Of a stretch of 64,000 nucleotides of DNA, positions 38,198 through 47,163 are shown piece by piece. The DNA is from Streptomyces sp. CB01201. Its GTDB lineage: Bacteria > Actinomycetota > Actinomycetes > Streptomycetales > Streptomycetaceae. Where the stretch lies: contig NZ_NNBJ01000019.1 of the NCBI RefSeq assembly GCF_002803085.1, positions 99,927 to 163,926 of the forward strand. The letters run 5' to 3'. Within the stretch, counting starts at the first letter, position 1; the number at the start of each line of letters is the position of its first letter. The position numbers and the translations under genes were made by a program. The notes under the pieces were generated by a model. The model did not search any database. It saw only the letters and a program-made list of their open reading frames with translations, and was not told where the DNA came from.

Positions 38198-39558
38198 TGA
38201 CCTTGGCCACTGAGATCGACGGAAACGGCAACGGGAGCAGCCCGGAGAAGCTGCTCGCGCCGGTCCTCTCCGCCTTCTGGGACCAGCCCGAATCCTGGAC
38301 CCTGGAGACCTACCGGCGCCACGAGGGCTACGAGGGCCTGCGCAAGGCGCTCGCGATGACCCCGGACGACCTCATCGCCTACGTCAAGGACTCCGGCCTG
38401 CGCGGCCGCGGCGGCGCGGGCTTCCCGACCGGAATGAAGTGGCAGTTCATCCCGCAGGGCGACGGCAAGCCGCACTACCTGGTCGTCAACGCCGACGAGT
38501 CGGAGCCCGGGACCTGCAAGGACATCCCGCTCCTGTTCGCCAACCCGCACTCCCTCATCGAGGGCATCGTGATCGCCTGCTACGCGATCCGCTCCTCGCA
38601 CGCCTTCATCTATCTGCGCGGCGAAGTCGTCCCCGTGCTGAGGCGGCTGCACGAGGCCGTGCGCGAGGCGTACGAAGCCGGCTTCCTCGGCAAGGACGTC
38701 CTGGGCAGCGGTCTCGACCTCGAACTCACCGTGCACGCGGGCGCGGGCGCGTACATCTGTGGCGAGGAGACCGCACTCCTGGACTCCCTCGAAGGCCGTC
38801 GCGGCCAGCCCCGGCTGCGCCCCCCCTTCCCCGCGGTCGCCGGTCTGTACGCATGCCCCACTGTGGTGAACAACGTCGAATCCATCGCCTCGGTTCCCGC
38901 GATCCTGAACCGGGGCAAGGACTGGTTCAAGTCGATGGGCAGCGAGAAGTCCCCCGGATTCACGCTGTATTCGCTCAGCGGGCACGTCACCAGCCCCGGC
39001 CAGTACGAGGCGCCGCTCGGCATCACGCTGCGCCAGCTGCTCGACATGAGCGGCGGGATGCGCAAGGGCCACCGGCTCAAGTTCTGGACGCCGGGCGGCT
39101 CTTCGACGCCGATGTTCACCGACGAGCACCTCGATGTGCCGCTGGACTACGAAGGCGTGGGCGCGGCCGGGTCGATGCTCGGCACCAAGGCGCTCCAGTG
39201 CTTCGACGAGACCACCTGCGTGGTGCGGGCGGTCACCCGCTGGACCGAGTTCTACGCCCATGAGTCCTGCGGCAAGTGCACGCCATGCCGGGAAGGGACG
39301 TACTGGCTGGTCCAGTTGCTCCGCGACATCGAGGCCGGCAAGGGCTCGATGGACGACCTCGACAAGCTGAACGACATCGCCGACAACATCAACGGCAAGT
39401 CGTTCTGCGCGCTCGGCGACGGCGCCGCCTCGCCGATCTTCTCCTCGCTCAAGTACTTCCGCGACGAGTACGAGCAGCACATCACGGGCAACGGCTGCCC
39501 CTTCGACCCCGCCAGGTCCACCGCCTGGGCGGACGACAGCACGGAGGTGAACGCATGA
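38197..39558 (+). CDS. nuoF: NADH-quinone oxidoreductase subunit F
   Basis: The 453-residue subunit binds NADH, FMN and a [4Fe-4S] cluster (N3). Seen: the FMN/NADH loop GLRGRGGAGFPTGMKW, GEETALLDSLEG, and the cluster ligands ESCGKCTPCREG with a later FCALGDGA cysteine. It takes electrons from NADH and passes them to NuoE and NuoG. Starts with ATG in a TGATG overlap. Confidence 0.95.
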   Translation: MTLATEIDGNGNGSSPEKLLAPVLSAFWDQPESWTLETYRRHEGYEGLRKALAMTPDDLIAYVKDSGLRGRGGAGFPTGMKWQFIPQGDGKPHYLVVNADESEPGTCKDIPLLFANPHSLIEGIVIACYAIRSSHAFIYLRGEVVPVLRRLHEAVREAYEAGFLGKDVLGSGLDLELTVHAGAGAYICGEETALLDSLEGRRGQPRLRPPFPAVAGLYACPTVVNNVESIASVPAILNRGKDWFKSMGSEKSPGFTLYSLSGHVTSPGQYEAPLGITLRQLLDMSGGMRKGHRLKFWTPGGSSTPMFTDEHLDVPLDYEGVGAAGSMLGTKALQCFDETTCVVRAVTRWTEFYAHESCGKCTPCREGTYWLVQLLRDIEAGKGSMDDLDKLNDIADNINGKSFCALGDGAASPIFSSLKYFRDEYEQHITGNGCPFDPARSTAWADDSTEVNA

Positions 39559-42056
39559 CTGTGACGACGAGTAGCGCTTCCTCCGGGGGCGGCGAGGCGG
39601 CCGTGCCGCCGGAGGATCTCGTCTCGCTGACCATCGACGGCATCGACATCAGCGTCCCCAAGGGCACCCTGGTGATCCGTGCCGCCGAACAGCTCGGCAT
39701 CGAGATCCCGAGGTTCTGCGACCACCCCCTGCTCGACCCGGCCGGTGCCTGCCGCCAGTGCATCGTCGAGGTGGAGGGCCAGCGCAAGCCGATGGCGTCC
39801 TGCACCATCACCTGCACCGACGGCATGGTGGTCAAGTCCCAGCTCTCCTCGCCGGTCGCCGAGAAGGCCCAGCGCGGAGTCATGGAACTCCTCCTGATCA
39901 ACCACCCGTTGGACTGCCCGGTCTGCGACAAGGGCGGCGAGTGCCCGCTGCAGAACCAGGCCATGCAGGTCGGCGACACAGACTCGCGCTTCGAGGGCAG
40001 GAAGCGCACCTACGAGAAGCCGGTCCCGATCTCCACCCAGGTGCTCCTGGACCGCGAACGCTGTGTGCTGTGCGCGCGCTGCACCCGCTTCTCCAACCAG
40101 ATCGCCGGCGACCCGATGATCGAGCTGATCGAGCGGGGCGCGCTCCAGCAGGTCGGCACCGGCCAGGGCGACCCCTTCGAGTCGTACTTCTCCGGGAACA
40201 CCATCCAGATCTGCCCGGTCGGCGCGCTGACCTCGGCCGCCTACCGCTTCCGCTCCCGGCCCTTCGACCTCGTGTCGTCGCCGTCGGTGTGCGAGCACTG
40301 CGCGGGCGGCTGCGCGACCCGCACCGACCACCGGCGCGGCAAGGTCATGCGGCGCCTGGCGGCCGACGACCCCGAGGTCAACGAGGAGTGGCTCTGCGAC
40401 AAGGGCCGGTTCGGCTTCCGCTACGCGCAGCAGCCCGACCGGCTCACCACTCCGCTGGTCCGCAACGAGGACGGCGTCCTCGAACCGGCCAGCTGGCCCG
40501 AGGCACTTGAGGCCGCCGCCACCGGACTGGCCGCCGCGCGCGGCCGGGCCGGCGTCCTGGCCGGCGGCCGGCTGACCGTCGAGGACGCCTACGCCTACGC
40601 CAAGTTCGCCCGGATCGTCCTCGACACCAACGACGTCGACTTCCGGGCCCGGGTGCACTCCGCCGAGGAGGCCGACTTCCTGGCCGCCCGGGTCGCCGGA
40701 CACGGCCGGGACCTCGACGGGCGGGGCACCACCTACACCTCCCTGGAGAACGCGCCCGCCGTCCTGCTCGTCGGCTTCGAGTCCGAGGAGGAGGCACCCG
40801 GCGTCTTCCTGCGGCTGCGCAAGGCCTGGCGCAAGCACGGCCAGCGCACCTTCTCGCTCGCCACCCACATGACCCGCGGCCTTCACAAGGCGGGCGGCAC
40901 CCTGCTGCCCGCGGCCCCCGGCACCGAGACCGAGTGGCTGGACGCGCTCGCGGGCGGCGTCGGCCTGGACGCGGACGGCGCGAAGGCGGCCGAAGCACTG
41001 CGCTCCCCGGGCGCCGTACTCGTCGTCGGCGAACGGCTCGCGGGCGTGCCCGGCGCGCTGACCGCCGCGGTCCGCGCGGCCTCGGCGACCGGCGCCGCAC
41101 TGGTGTGGATCCCGCGCCGGGCCGGCGAACGCGGCGCGGTGGAGGCGGGCGCGATCCCGTCGCTGCTGCCCGGCGGCCGCCCGGCCACCGACCCGCGCGC
41201 CCGCGAAGAGGTCGCCTCGGCCTGGGGCGTGCGCGAACTCCCGCACCGCTACGGGCGCGACACCGGCCAGATCGTCGAGGCCGCGGCCACCGGCGAACTG
41301 GGCGCGCTGCTCGTCGCGGGCGTCGACCCGGCGGACCTGCCGGATCCGGCACGGGCCCGCCAGGCCCTGGCCGAGGCCTTCGTGGTCAGCCTGGAACTGC
41401 GGCCGACCGAGGTCACCGCCCACGCGGACGTGGTCTTCCCGGTCGCGGCCGTCGCCGAGAAGCCCGGCACCTTCCTCAACTGGGAAGGCAGGGCGCGCCT
41501 GTTCGAGGCCGCGCTCAAGCCGGAGCAGATGACCCGCAGCCTGGCGCCCACCGACGCCCGTGTGCTGCACATGCTGGCCGACACGCTGGACGTCCACTTC
41601 GCGCTGCCCGACGTCCGGTCCGTACGCGGTGAGATGACCCGGCTCGGCACCTGGGACGGGCCGCGGGCGAGCGAGCCCCTGGAGTCGGCGCAGCAACTGC
41701 CCCGGCCCGCCGAGGGCGAGGCGGTCCTCGCCGGCCACCGGATGCTGCTCGACCGGGGCAGCCTCCAGGCGGGCGACGAGGCGCTGGCCGGCACCCGGCA
41801 CGCGGCCGTGGCCCGGCTCTCCGCGGCCACCGCGGCCGAGGCCGGGGTCAAGGACGGCGACCTCCTTCAGGTCACCGGACCGGCCGGCGGCGTCCAACTC
41901 CCGCTCCAGGTCAGCGAGATGCCCGACCGGGTGGTGTGGCTGCCGCTGAACTCCGTCGGCGACGGGGTCACCGCGGACACCGGCGCGGTCCCCGGACAGC
42001 TCGTCCGCATCGGCCCGGCCGTTACGGAAGCTCCCACGGAGGTGGTGGAGGCGTGA
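39555..42056 (+). CDS. nuoG: NADH-quinone oxidoreductase subunit G
   Basis: The 833-residue subunit carries several iron-sulfur clusters. The N-terminal [2Fe-2S] ligands lie in FCDHPLLDPAGACRQC; [4Fe-4S] ligands in CPVCDKGGECPLQNQ and the CVLCARCTRF run. The CEHCAGGC with LCDKGRF motif fits the extra N7 cluster found in some bacteria. A molybdopterin-oxidoreductase-like domain without cofactor follows. ATG start in an ATGA overlap with nuoF. Confidence 0.94.
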   Translation: MTVTTSSASSGGGEAAVPPEDLVSLTIDGIDISVPKGTLVIRAAEQLGIEIPRFCDHPLLDPAGACRQCIVEVEGQRKPMASCTITCTDGMVVKSQLSSPVAEKAQRGVMELLLINHPLDCPVCDKGGECPLQNQAMQVGDTDSRFEGRKRTYEKPVPISTQVLLDRERCVLCARCTRFSNQIAGDPMIELIERGALQQVGTGQGDPFESYFSGNTIQICPVGALTSAAYRFRSRPFDLVSSPSVCEHCAGGCATRTDHRRGKVMRRLAADDPEVNEEWLCDKGRFGFRYAQQPDRLTTPLVRNEDGVLEPASWPEALEAAATGLAAARGRAGVLAGGRLTVEDAYAYAKFARIVLDTNDVDFRARVHSAEEADFLAARVAGHGRDLDGRGTTYTSLENAPAVLLVGFESEEEAPGVFLRLRKAWRKHGQRTFSLATHMTRGLHKAGGTLLPAAPGTETEWLDALAGGVGLDADGAKAAEALRSPGAVLVVGERLAGVPGALTAAVRAASATGAALVWIPRRAGERGAVEAGAIPSLLPGGRPATDPRAREEVASAWGVRELPHRYGRDTGQIVEAAATGELGALLVAGVDPADLPDPARARQALAEAFVVSLELRPTEVTAHADVVFPVAAVAEKPGTFLNWEGRARLFEAALKPEQMTRSLAPTDARVLHMLADTLDVHFALPDVRSVRGEMTRLGTWDGPRASEPLESAQQLPRPAEGEAVLAGHRMLLDRGSLQAGDEALAGTRHAAVARLSAATAAEAGVKDGDLLQVTGPAGGVQLPLQVSEMPDRVVWLPLNSVGDGVTADTGAVPGQLVRIGPAVTEAPTEVVEA

Positions 42057-43405
42057 TCACGCTCGCTGCGGAGGACCTCTCCCTGTTCGGCCGCGACCCC
42101 TGGTGGCTCGTCGTCGTCAAGGCCGTCTTCTGCTTCGCGTTCCTGATGGTGACCGTGCTGTTCTCCATCGTGTGGGAGCGCAAGGTCGTCGCCTGGATGC
42201 AGCTGCGCATCGGCCCCAACCGGCACGGTCCGTGGGGCATGCTCCAGTCGCTCGCCGACGGCATCAAGCTGATGCTGAAGGAAGACGTCATCGTCAAGCG
42301 GGCCGACAAGGTCGTCTACGTCCTGGCCCCGATCATCGCCGCGATCCCGGCGTTCATGGCGATCGCCGTCATCCCGTTCGGGCCCTCGGGCAACGAGGTG
42401 TCGATCTTCGGCCACCGCACCACGATGCAGCTCACCGACCTCCCGATCGCCATGCTGTACGTCCTGGCCATCGCGTCGGTGGGCATCTACGGCATCGTGC
42501 TCGCGGGCTGGTCGTCCGGCTCGACGTACCCGCTGCTCGGCGGTCTGCGCTCCTGCGCGCAGATGATCTCGTACGAGATCGCGATGGGCGCGGCGTTCGC
42601 CTCGGTGTTCCTCTACTCGGGGTCGATGTCGACCTCGAAGATCGTCGAGGCGCAGGGCGACCGCTGGTACATCGTGCTGCTTCCGGTCTCCTTCATCATC
42701 TACATCATCACGATGGTCGGCGAGACCAACCGGGCGCCGTTCGACATGCCGGAGTCCGAGGGCGACCTGGTCGGCGGCTTCAACACCGAGTACTCGTCCA
42801 TCAAGTTCGCGATGTTCATGCTGGCCGAGTACGTCAACATGGTCACCGTCTCGGCCGTCGCGACCACCCTCTTCCTCGGCGGCTGGCGCGCCCCCTGGCC
42901 CATCAGCGGCTTCTGGGCGGGCGCGAACCACGGCTGGTGGCCGATGCTCTGGTTCGTCATCAAGGTCCAGCTGCTCCTCTTCTTCTTCATCTGGCTGCGC
43001 GGCACGCTGCCCCGGGTCCGCTACGACCAGCTGATGAAGCTGGGGTGGAAGGTCCTCATCCCGGTGTCGGTGGTCTGGCTGATGCTGGTCGCCACCGTGC
43101 GGGCGCTGCGCAACGACGGCTACGACTTCTCGAAGATCGTGCTGTACGTCGGCGGCGCGGTCGTCGCGATCCTGCTGCTCTCCTTCGTCGCGGACATCTT
43201 CCGGAGCAAGAAGGACGACGCCGAGGACAAGGCGCCGCCCGCCGCCTTCGACCCGATGGCCGGTGGATTCCCGGTGCCGCCGCTGCCCGGCCAGACCCTG
43301 CCGCCCGTACCCCGCCGACGGCGGCGAGGGGAGCGGGAGTTGATTGTCAGTGGTGGGGCGGATACTCACAGTGACGGAGAAGGAAGGGAGGACGACGGTG
43401 TCTGA
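42053..43405 (+). CDS. nuoH: NADH-quinone oxidoreductase subunit H
   Basis: The 450-residue membrane subunit starts at GTG 42053. Eight hydrophobic segments and conserved loops (ERKVVAWMQLRIGPNRHGPWGMLQSLADG and GETNRAPFDMPESEGDLVGGFNTEYS) identify it; the second loop takes part in the quinone entry site. A C-terminal tail of about 60 residues rich in Pro and Arg goes beyond E. coli NuoH. It overlaps nuoI by 8 bases. Confidence 0.94.
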   Translation: MITLAAEDLSLFGRDPWWLVVVKAVFCFAFLMVTVLFSIVWERKVVAWMQLRIGPNRHGPWGMLQSLADGIKLMLKEDVIVKRADKVVYVLAPIIAAIPAFMAIAVIPFGPSGNEVSIFGHRTTMQLTDLPIAMLYVLAIASVGIYGIVLAGWSSGSTYPLLGGLRSCAQMISYEIAMGAAFASVFLYSGSMSTSKIVEAQGDRWYIVLLPVSFIIYIITMVGETNRAPFDMPESEGDLVGGFNTEYSSIKFAMFMLAEYVNMVTVSAVATTLFLGGWRAPWPISGFWAGANHGWWPMLWFVIKVQLLLFFFIWLRGTLPRVRYDQLMKLGWKVLIPVSVVWLMLVATVRALRNDGYDFSKIVLYVGGAVVAILLLSFVADIFRSKKDDAEDKAPPAAFDPMAGGFPVPPLPGQTLPPVPRRRRRGERELIVSGGADTHSDGEGREDDGV

Positions 43406-44081
43406 CAAGTCATCGGCCGGGAAGTCGGGCCAGGCGGGAAAGCCGGACCAGGCGGGGGAGTCGGAGGACAAGTTCCTCAATCCCGTGGCCGGCTTCGGCG
43501 TGACCTTCAAGGCCATGTTCAAGAAGCGCCTGACCGAGCAGTACCCGGAGCAGCAGAAGGTCACCGCGCCGCGCTTCCACGGCCGCCATCAGCTCAACCG
43601 GCATCCGGACGGCCTGGAGAAGTGCGTCGGCTGCGAGCTGTGCGCCTGGGCCTGTCCCGCCGACGCCATCTATGTGGAGGGCGCCGACAACACGGACGAG
43701 GAGCGCTACTCGCCGGGCGAGCGCTACGGCCGCGTCTACCAGATCAACTACGCCCGCTGCATCCTGTGCGGCCTGTGCATCGAGGCCTGCCCCACCCGGG
43801 CGCTGACGATGACCAACGAGTTCGAACTGGCCGACTCCTCCCGCGAGAACCTGATCTACACCAAGGAGCAGCTGCTCGCCGGGCTCGACGACACCATGGT
43901 CGACAGCCCGCACGCCATCTACCCGGGCATGGACGAGCAGGACTACTACCGCGGCCTGGTCACCGAGGCCGCGCCCGGCACGGTCCGTCAGGTCGCCCTC
44001 AGCAAGGGGGAGCGGCCCCAGGAGGCGGCCTCCACCTTCGGTGAGGACGAGCCGGCCTCCGGAAAGGTGGTGGGGGCATGA
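43398..44081 (+). CDS. nuoI: NADH-quinone oxidoreductase subunit I
   Basis: The 227-residue peripheral subunit holds two [4Fe-4S] clusters, N6a and N6b: CVGCELCAWACP and CILCGLCIEACP. I chose GTG 43398 because GGGAGG lies 6 nt upstream; an upstream TTG at 43344 is open but has weaker support. A low-complexity N-terminal stretch precedes the core. The stop overlaps nuoJ (ATGA). Confidence 0.93.
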   Translation: MSDKSSAGKSGQAGKPDQAGESEDKFLNPVAGFGVTFKAMFKKRLTEQYPEQQKVTAPRFHGRHQLNRHPDGLEKCVGCELCAWACPADAIYVEGADNTDEERYSPGERYGRVYQINYARCILCGLCIEACPTRALTMTNEFELADSSRENLIYTKEQLLAGLDDTMVDSPHAIYPGMDEQDYYRGLVTEAAPGTVRQVALSKGERPQEAASTFGEDEPASGKVVGA

Positions 44082-44902
44082 GCGCGCCCACCGAGCTGCT
44101 CGCCGCGGCCGCCTCGCACACCTCCACCGGTGAGGCCTTCCAGTTCTGGGTGCTCGGCACGGTCGCCGTGATCGGCGCCCTGTGCACGATCCTGATGAAG
44201 AAGGCCGTGCACAGCGCGCTCTGCCTCGCCGGGACCATGATCATCCTCGCGATCTTCTACCTCGCCAACGGGGCCTACTTCCTGGGCATCGTCCAGATCG
44301 TCGTCTACACCGGCGCGATCATGATGCTGTTCCTCTTCGTCGTCATGCTGGTCGGCGTCACGGCCGCCGACTCGCTGAAGGAGACCATCAAGGGCCAGCG
44401 CTGGTGGGCCGCGGCCTGCGGGCTCGGCTTCGGAGTGCTCCTCATCGCGGGCATCGGCAACGCCTCGCTCACCACCTTCACCGGCCTCGGCGCGGCCAAC
44501 GCCAACGGCAATGTGGAGGGGCTCGCCACCCTCATCTTCACCAAGTACGTCTTCGCCTTCGAGATCACCGGCGCCCTGCTGATCACCTCGGCGGTCGGCG
44601 CGATGGTGCTCACCCACCGGGAGCGCACCGAGCGCGCCAAGACCCAGCGGGAGATGTCCGAGGAGCGCGTACGCGGCAAGCACCTGCCCCCGCTGCCCGC
44701 GCCCGGCGTCTACGCCCGGCACAACGCGGTGGACATCGCGGGCCTGCTGCCCGACGGCACCCCGTCCGAGCTCACCGTCAACCAGACGCTGCGCGGCCGC
44801 GGCCAGATCCGGGACGTCTCCAGCGAGGCGATCGCCGACCTCAAGGCCCTGGAGCAGCGCTCCGAGGAACGGCTCGGCCGGGACGAGGAGGCGGTCAAGT
44901 GA
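44078..44902 (+). CDS. nuoJ: NADH-quinone oxidoreductase subunit J
   Basis: The 274-residue membrane subunit has five hydrophobic segments with IVQIVVYTGAIMMLFLFVVMLVGV as the family mark; it lies next to NuoK and NuoN in the proton-pumping arm. The C-terminal 90 residues are soluble and charged, longer than in E. coli (184 residues in all). ATG start overlaps nuoI and its stop overlaps nuoK. Confidence 0.93.
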   Translation: MSAPTELLAAAASHTSTGEAFQFWVLGTVAVIGALCTILMKKAVHSALCLAGTMIILAIFYLANGAYFLGIVQIVVYTGAIMMLFLFVVMLVGVTAADSLKETIKGQRWWAAACGLGFGVLLIAGIGNASLTTFTGLGAANANGNVEGLATLIFTKYVFAFEITGALLITSAVGAMVLTHRERTERAKTQREMSEERVRGKHLPPLPAPGVYARHNAVDIAGLLPDGTPSELTVNQTLRGRGQIRDVSSEAIADLKALEQRSEERLGRDEEAVK

Positions 44903-45198
44903 ATCCGGTCAACTACCTCTATCTGGCAGCCCTGTTGTTCACCATCGGCGCGGCCGGAGTGCTCATCAGGCGGAACGCGATCGTGGTCTTCATGTGCGTC
45001 GAGCTGATGCTCAACGCCTGCAACCTCGCGTTCGTCTGCTTCTCCCGGCTGCACGGCAACCTCGACGGCCAGATCATCGCGTTCTTCACGATGGTCGTCG
45101 CCGCCGCGGAGGTCGTCGTCGGGCTCGCGATCATCGTGTCGCTCTTCCGTTCCCGCCACTCGGCCTCGGTCGACGACGCCAGCCTGATGAAGCTGTAA
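44899..45198 (+). CDS. nuoK: NADH-quinone oxidoreductase subunit K
   Basis: The 99-residue product starts at GTG 44899 in an overlap with nuoJ. Three membrane segments are seen, with conserved glutamates in VELMLNACN and AAAEVVVGLAI, which take part in proton transfer. The length is typical of NuoK/MrpC-type subunits. Confidence 0.94.
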   Translation: MNPVNYLYLAALLFTIGAAGVLIRRNAIVVFMCVELMLNACNLAFVCFSRLHGNLDGQIIAFFTMVVAAAEVVVGLAIIVSLFRSRHSASVDDASLMKL

Positions 45199-45212
45199 GG
45201 GGTCGCTGAATC

Positions 45213-47159
45213 GTGGAGAACCTCATCGCGCTGCTCATCGCGGCGCCTCTGCTCGGAGCGGCCGTACTGCTGTGCGGCGGACGGAGACTGGACAAGGCCG
45301 GCCACTGGCTGGGCACGCTGCTCGCCGGCGCGTCCTTCGTGATCGGCGCGGTCCTCTTCGTCGACATGCTGGGCCGCTCGGCCGATCACCGGACGGTGAC
45401 CAAGCACCTGTTCAGCTGGATCCCGGTCGAAGGCTTCCAGGCCAACGTCGGCTTCCAGCTCGACCAGCTGTCGATGACCTTCGTCCTGCTGATCACCGGT
45501 GTGGGCACGCTGATCCACATCTACTCGATCGGCTACATGGAGCACGACGAGAACCGCCGGCGCTTCTTCGGCTACCTCAACCTGTTCCTCGCGGCGATGC
45601 TCCTCCTGGTCCTCGCCGACAACTACCTTCTGCTGTACGTCGGTTGGGAAGGCGTGGGCCTCGCGTCCTACCTGCTCATCGGCTTCTGGCAGCACAAGCC
45701 CAGCGCGGCGACCGCCGCCAAGAAGGCCTTCCTGGTCAACCGGGTCGGCGACATGGGCCTGTCCATCGCCATCATGGTGATGTTCACGACGTTCGGCTCG
45801 TTCGCCTTCTCCACCGTCCTCGGTGAGACCGGCGGGGCGAGCTCGGGCCGCAACACCGCCATCGGCCTGATGCTGCTCCTCGCCGCCTGCGGCAAGTCGG
45901 CCCAGGTCCCGCTCCAGTCCTGGCTCGGCGACGCGATGGAGGGCCCGACCCCGGTCTCGGCCCTCATCCACGCGGCGACCATGGTGACCGCGGGCGTCTA
46001 CCTGATCACCCGCTCCGGCGCGATCTTCAACGCGGTGCCCGACGTCCAGACGGTCGTCGTGATCGTCGGCGCGGTCACGCTCCTGTTCGGTGCGATCGTC
46101 GGTTGCGCCAAGGACGACATCAAGAAGGCCCTCGCGGGCTCGACGATGTCGCAGATCGGCTACATGGTCCTGGCCACCGGCCTCGGCCCGATCGGCTACG
46201 TCTTCGCGATCATGCACCTGGTGACGCACGGCTTCTTCAAGGCCGGGCTCTTCCTCGGTGCCGGCTCGGTGATGCACGGCATGAACGACGAGGTCGACAT
46301 GCGCAAGTACGGCGGCCTGCGCAAGTACATGCCGGTCACCTTCGTCACCTTCGGCCTCGGCTATCTGGCGATCATCGGCTTCCCCGGCCTGTCCGGGTTC
46401 TTCTCCAAGGACAAGATCATCGAGGCGGCGTTCGCCAAGGGCGGCACCGAGGGCTGGATCCTCGGCGCGGTCACCCTGCTCGGCGCCGCGATCACCGCGT
46501 ACTACATGACGCGCGTGATGGTGATGACGTTCTTCGGCGAGGAGCGCTGGAAGCACGCGAAGACCGCTTCGCCGGACCAGCCGGGCGTGGAGCCCGCCGC
46601 CGAGACGCACGGTGCCCACGACGAACCGCACCCGCACGAGTCCCCGAAGTCCATGACGATCCCCATGATCGTCCTGGCCTTCGGCTCGGTCTTCGCGGGC
46701 GGCATCTTCGGCATCGGCGACCGCTTCGTGAAGTGGCTGGAGCCGGTCACATCCTTCGACCACGGCAACTCGCCGGTGGCGGAGTGGACGGTCACCGCCG
46801 CCACCATCGTCTGCCTGCTCATCGGCGTGGGCCTCGCGGTCGCCCAGTACGGCCGCAAGCCCGTGCCGGCCGTCGCCCCGCGCGGCTCGCTGCTCACCCG
46901 GGCCGCCCGCCGCGACCTGCTCCAGGACGACTTCAACCACGTGGTCCTGGTCCGCGGCGGCGAACACCTCACCCGCTCGCTCGTCTACCTCGACCACAGC
47001 CTGGTCGACGGAGTCGTCAATGGAACCGCCGCCTCGGTCGGCGGGCTCTCCGGCCGGCTGCGCAAGCTGCAGAACGGCTTCGCCCGCAGTTACGCGGTCT
47101 CGATGTTCGGAGGTGCTGTGGTGATCATCGCCGCGACTCTGCTGATGAGGGCGGTGTAA
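45213..47159 (+). CDS. nuoL: NADH-quinone oxidoreductase subunit L
   Basis: The 648-residue antiporter-like membrane subunit has about 16 segments. Conserved features: YVGWEGVGLASYLLIGFW, LIHAATMVTAGVYL, and a lysine in GCAKDDIKKALAGSTMSQIGYM; an amphipathic helix near the C-terminus is expected to run along the membrane. A His-rich loop (HGAHDEPHPHESPK) lies before the last segments. GTG start, 14 nt after nuoK. Confidence 0.94.
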   Translation: MENLIALLIAAPLLGAAVLLCGGRRLDKAGHWLGTLLAGASFVIGAVLFVDMLGRSADHRTVTKHLFSWIPVEGFQANVGFQLDQLSMTFVLLITGVGTLIHIYSIGYMEHDENRRRFFGYLNLFLAAMLLLVLADNYLLLYVGWEGVGLASYLLIGFWQHKPSAATAAKKAFLVNRVGDMGLSIAIMVMFTTFGSFAFSTVLGETGGASSGRNTAIGLMLLLAACGKSAQVPLQSWLGDAMEGPTPVSALIHAATMVTAGVYLITRSGAIFNAVPDVQTVVVIVGAVTLLFGAIVGCAKDDIKKALAGSTMSQIGYMVLATGLGPIGYVFAIMHLVTHGFFKAGLFLGAGSVMHGMNDEVDMRKYGGLRKYMPVTFVTFGLGYLAIIGFPGLSGFFSKDKIIEAAFAKGGTEGWILGAVTLLGAAITAYYMTRVMVMTFFGEERWKHAKTASPDQPGVEPAAETHGAHDEPHPHESPKSMTIPMIVLAFGSVFAGGIFGIGDRFVKWLEPVTSFDHGNSPVAEWTVTAATIVCLLIGVGLAVAQYGRKPVPAVAPRGSLLTRAARRDLLQDDFNHVVLVRGGEHLTRSLVYLDHSLVDGVVNGTAASVGGLSGRLRKLQNGFARSYAVSMFGGAVVIIAATLLMRAV

Positions 47160-47163
47160 CGCA

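Noticed and set aside
41867..43564. Long minus-strand open frames opposite nuoG-nuoI, such as 565 codons here
   Set aside because: They are rich in Arg, Asp and His in the pattern given by the complement of a G+C-rich gene, and lack starts and family motifs.
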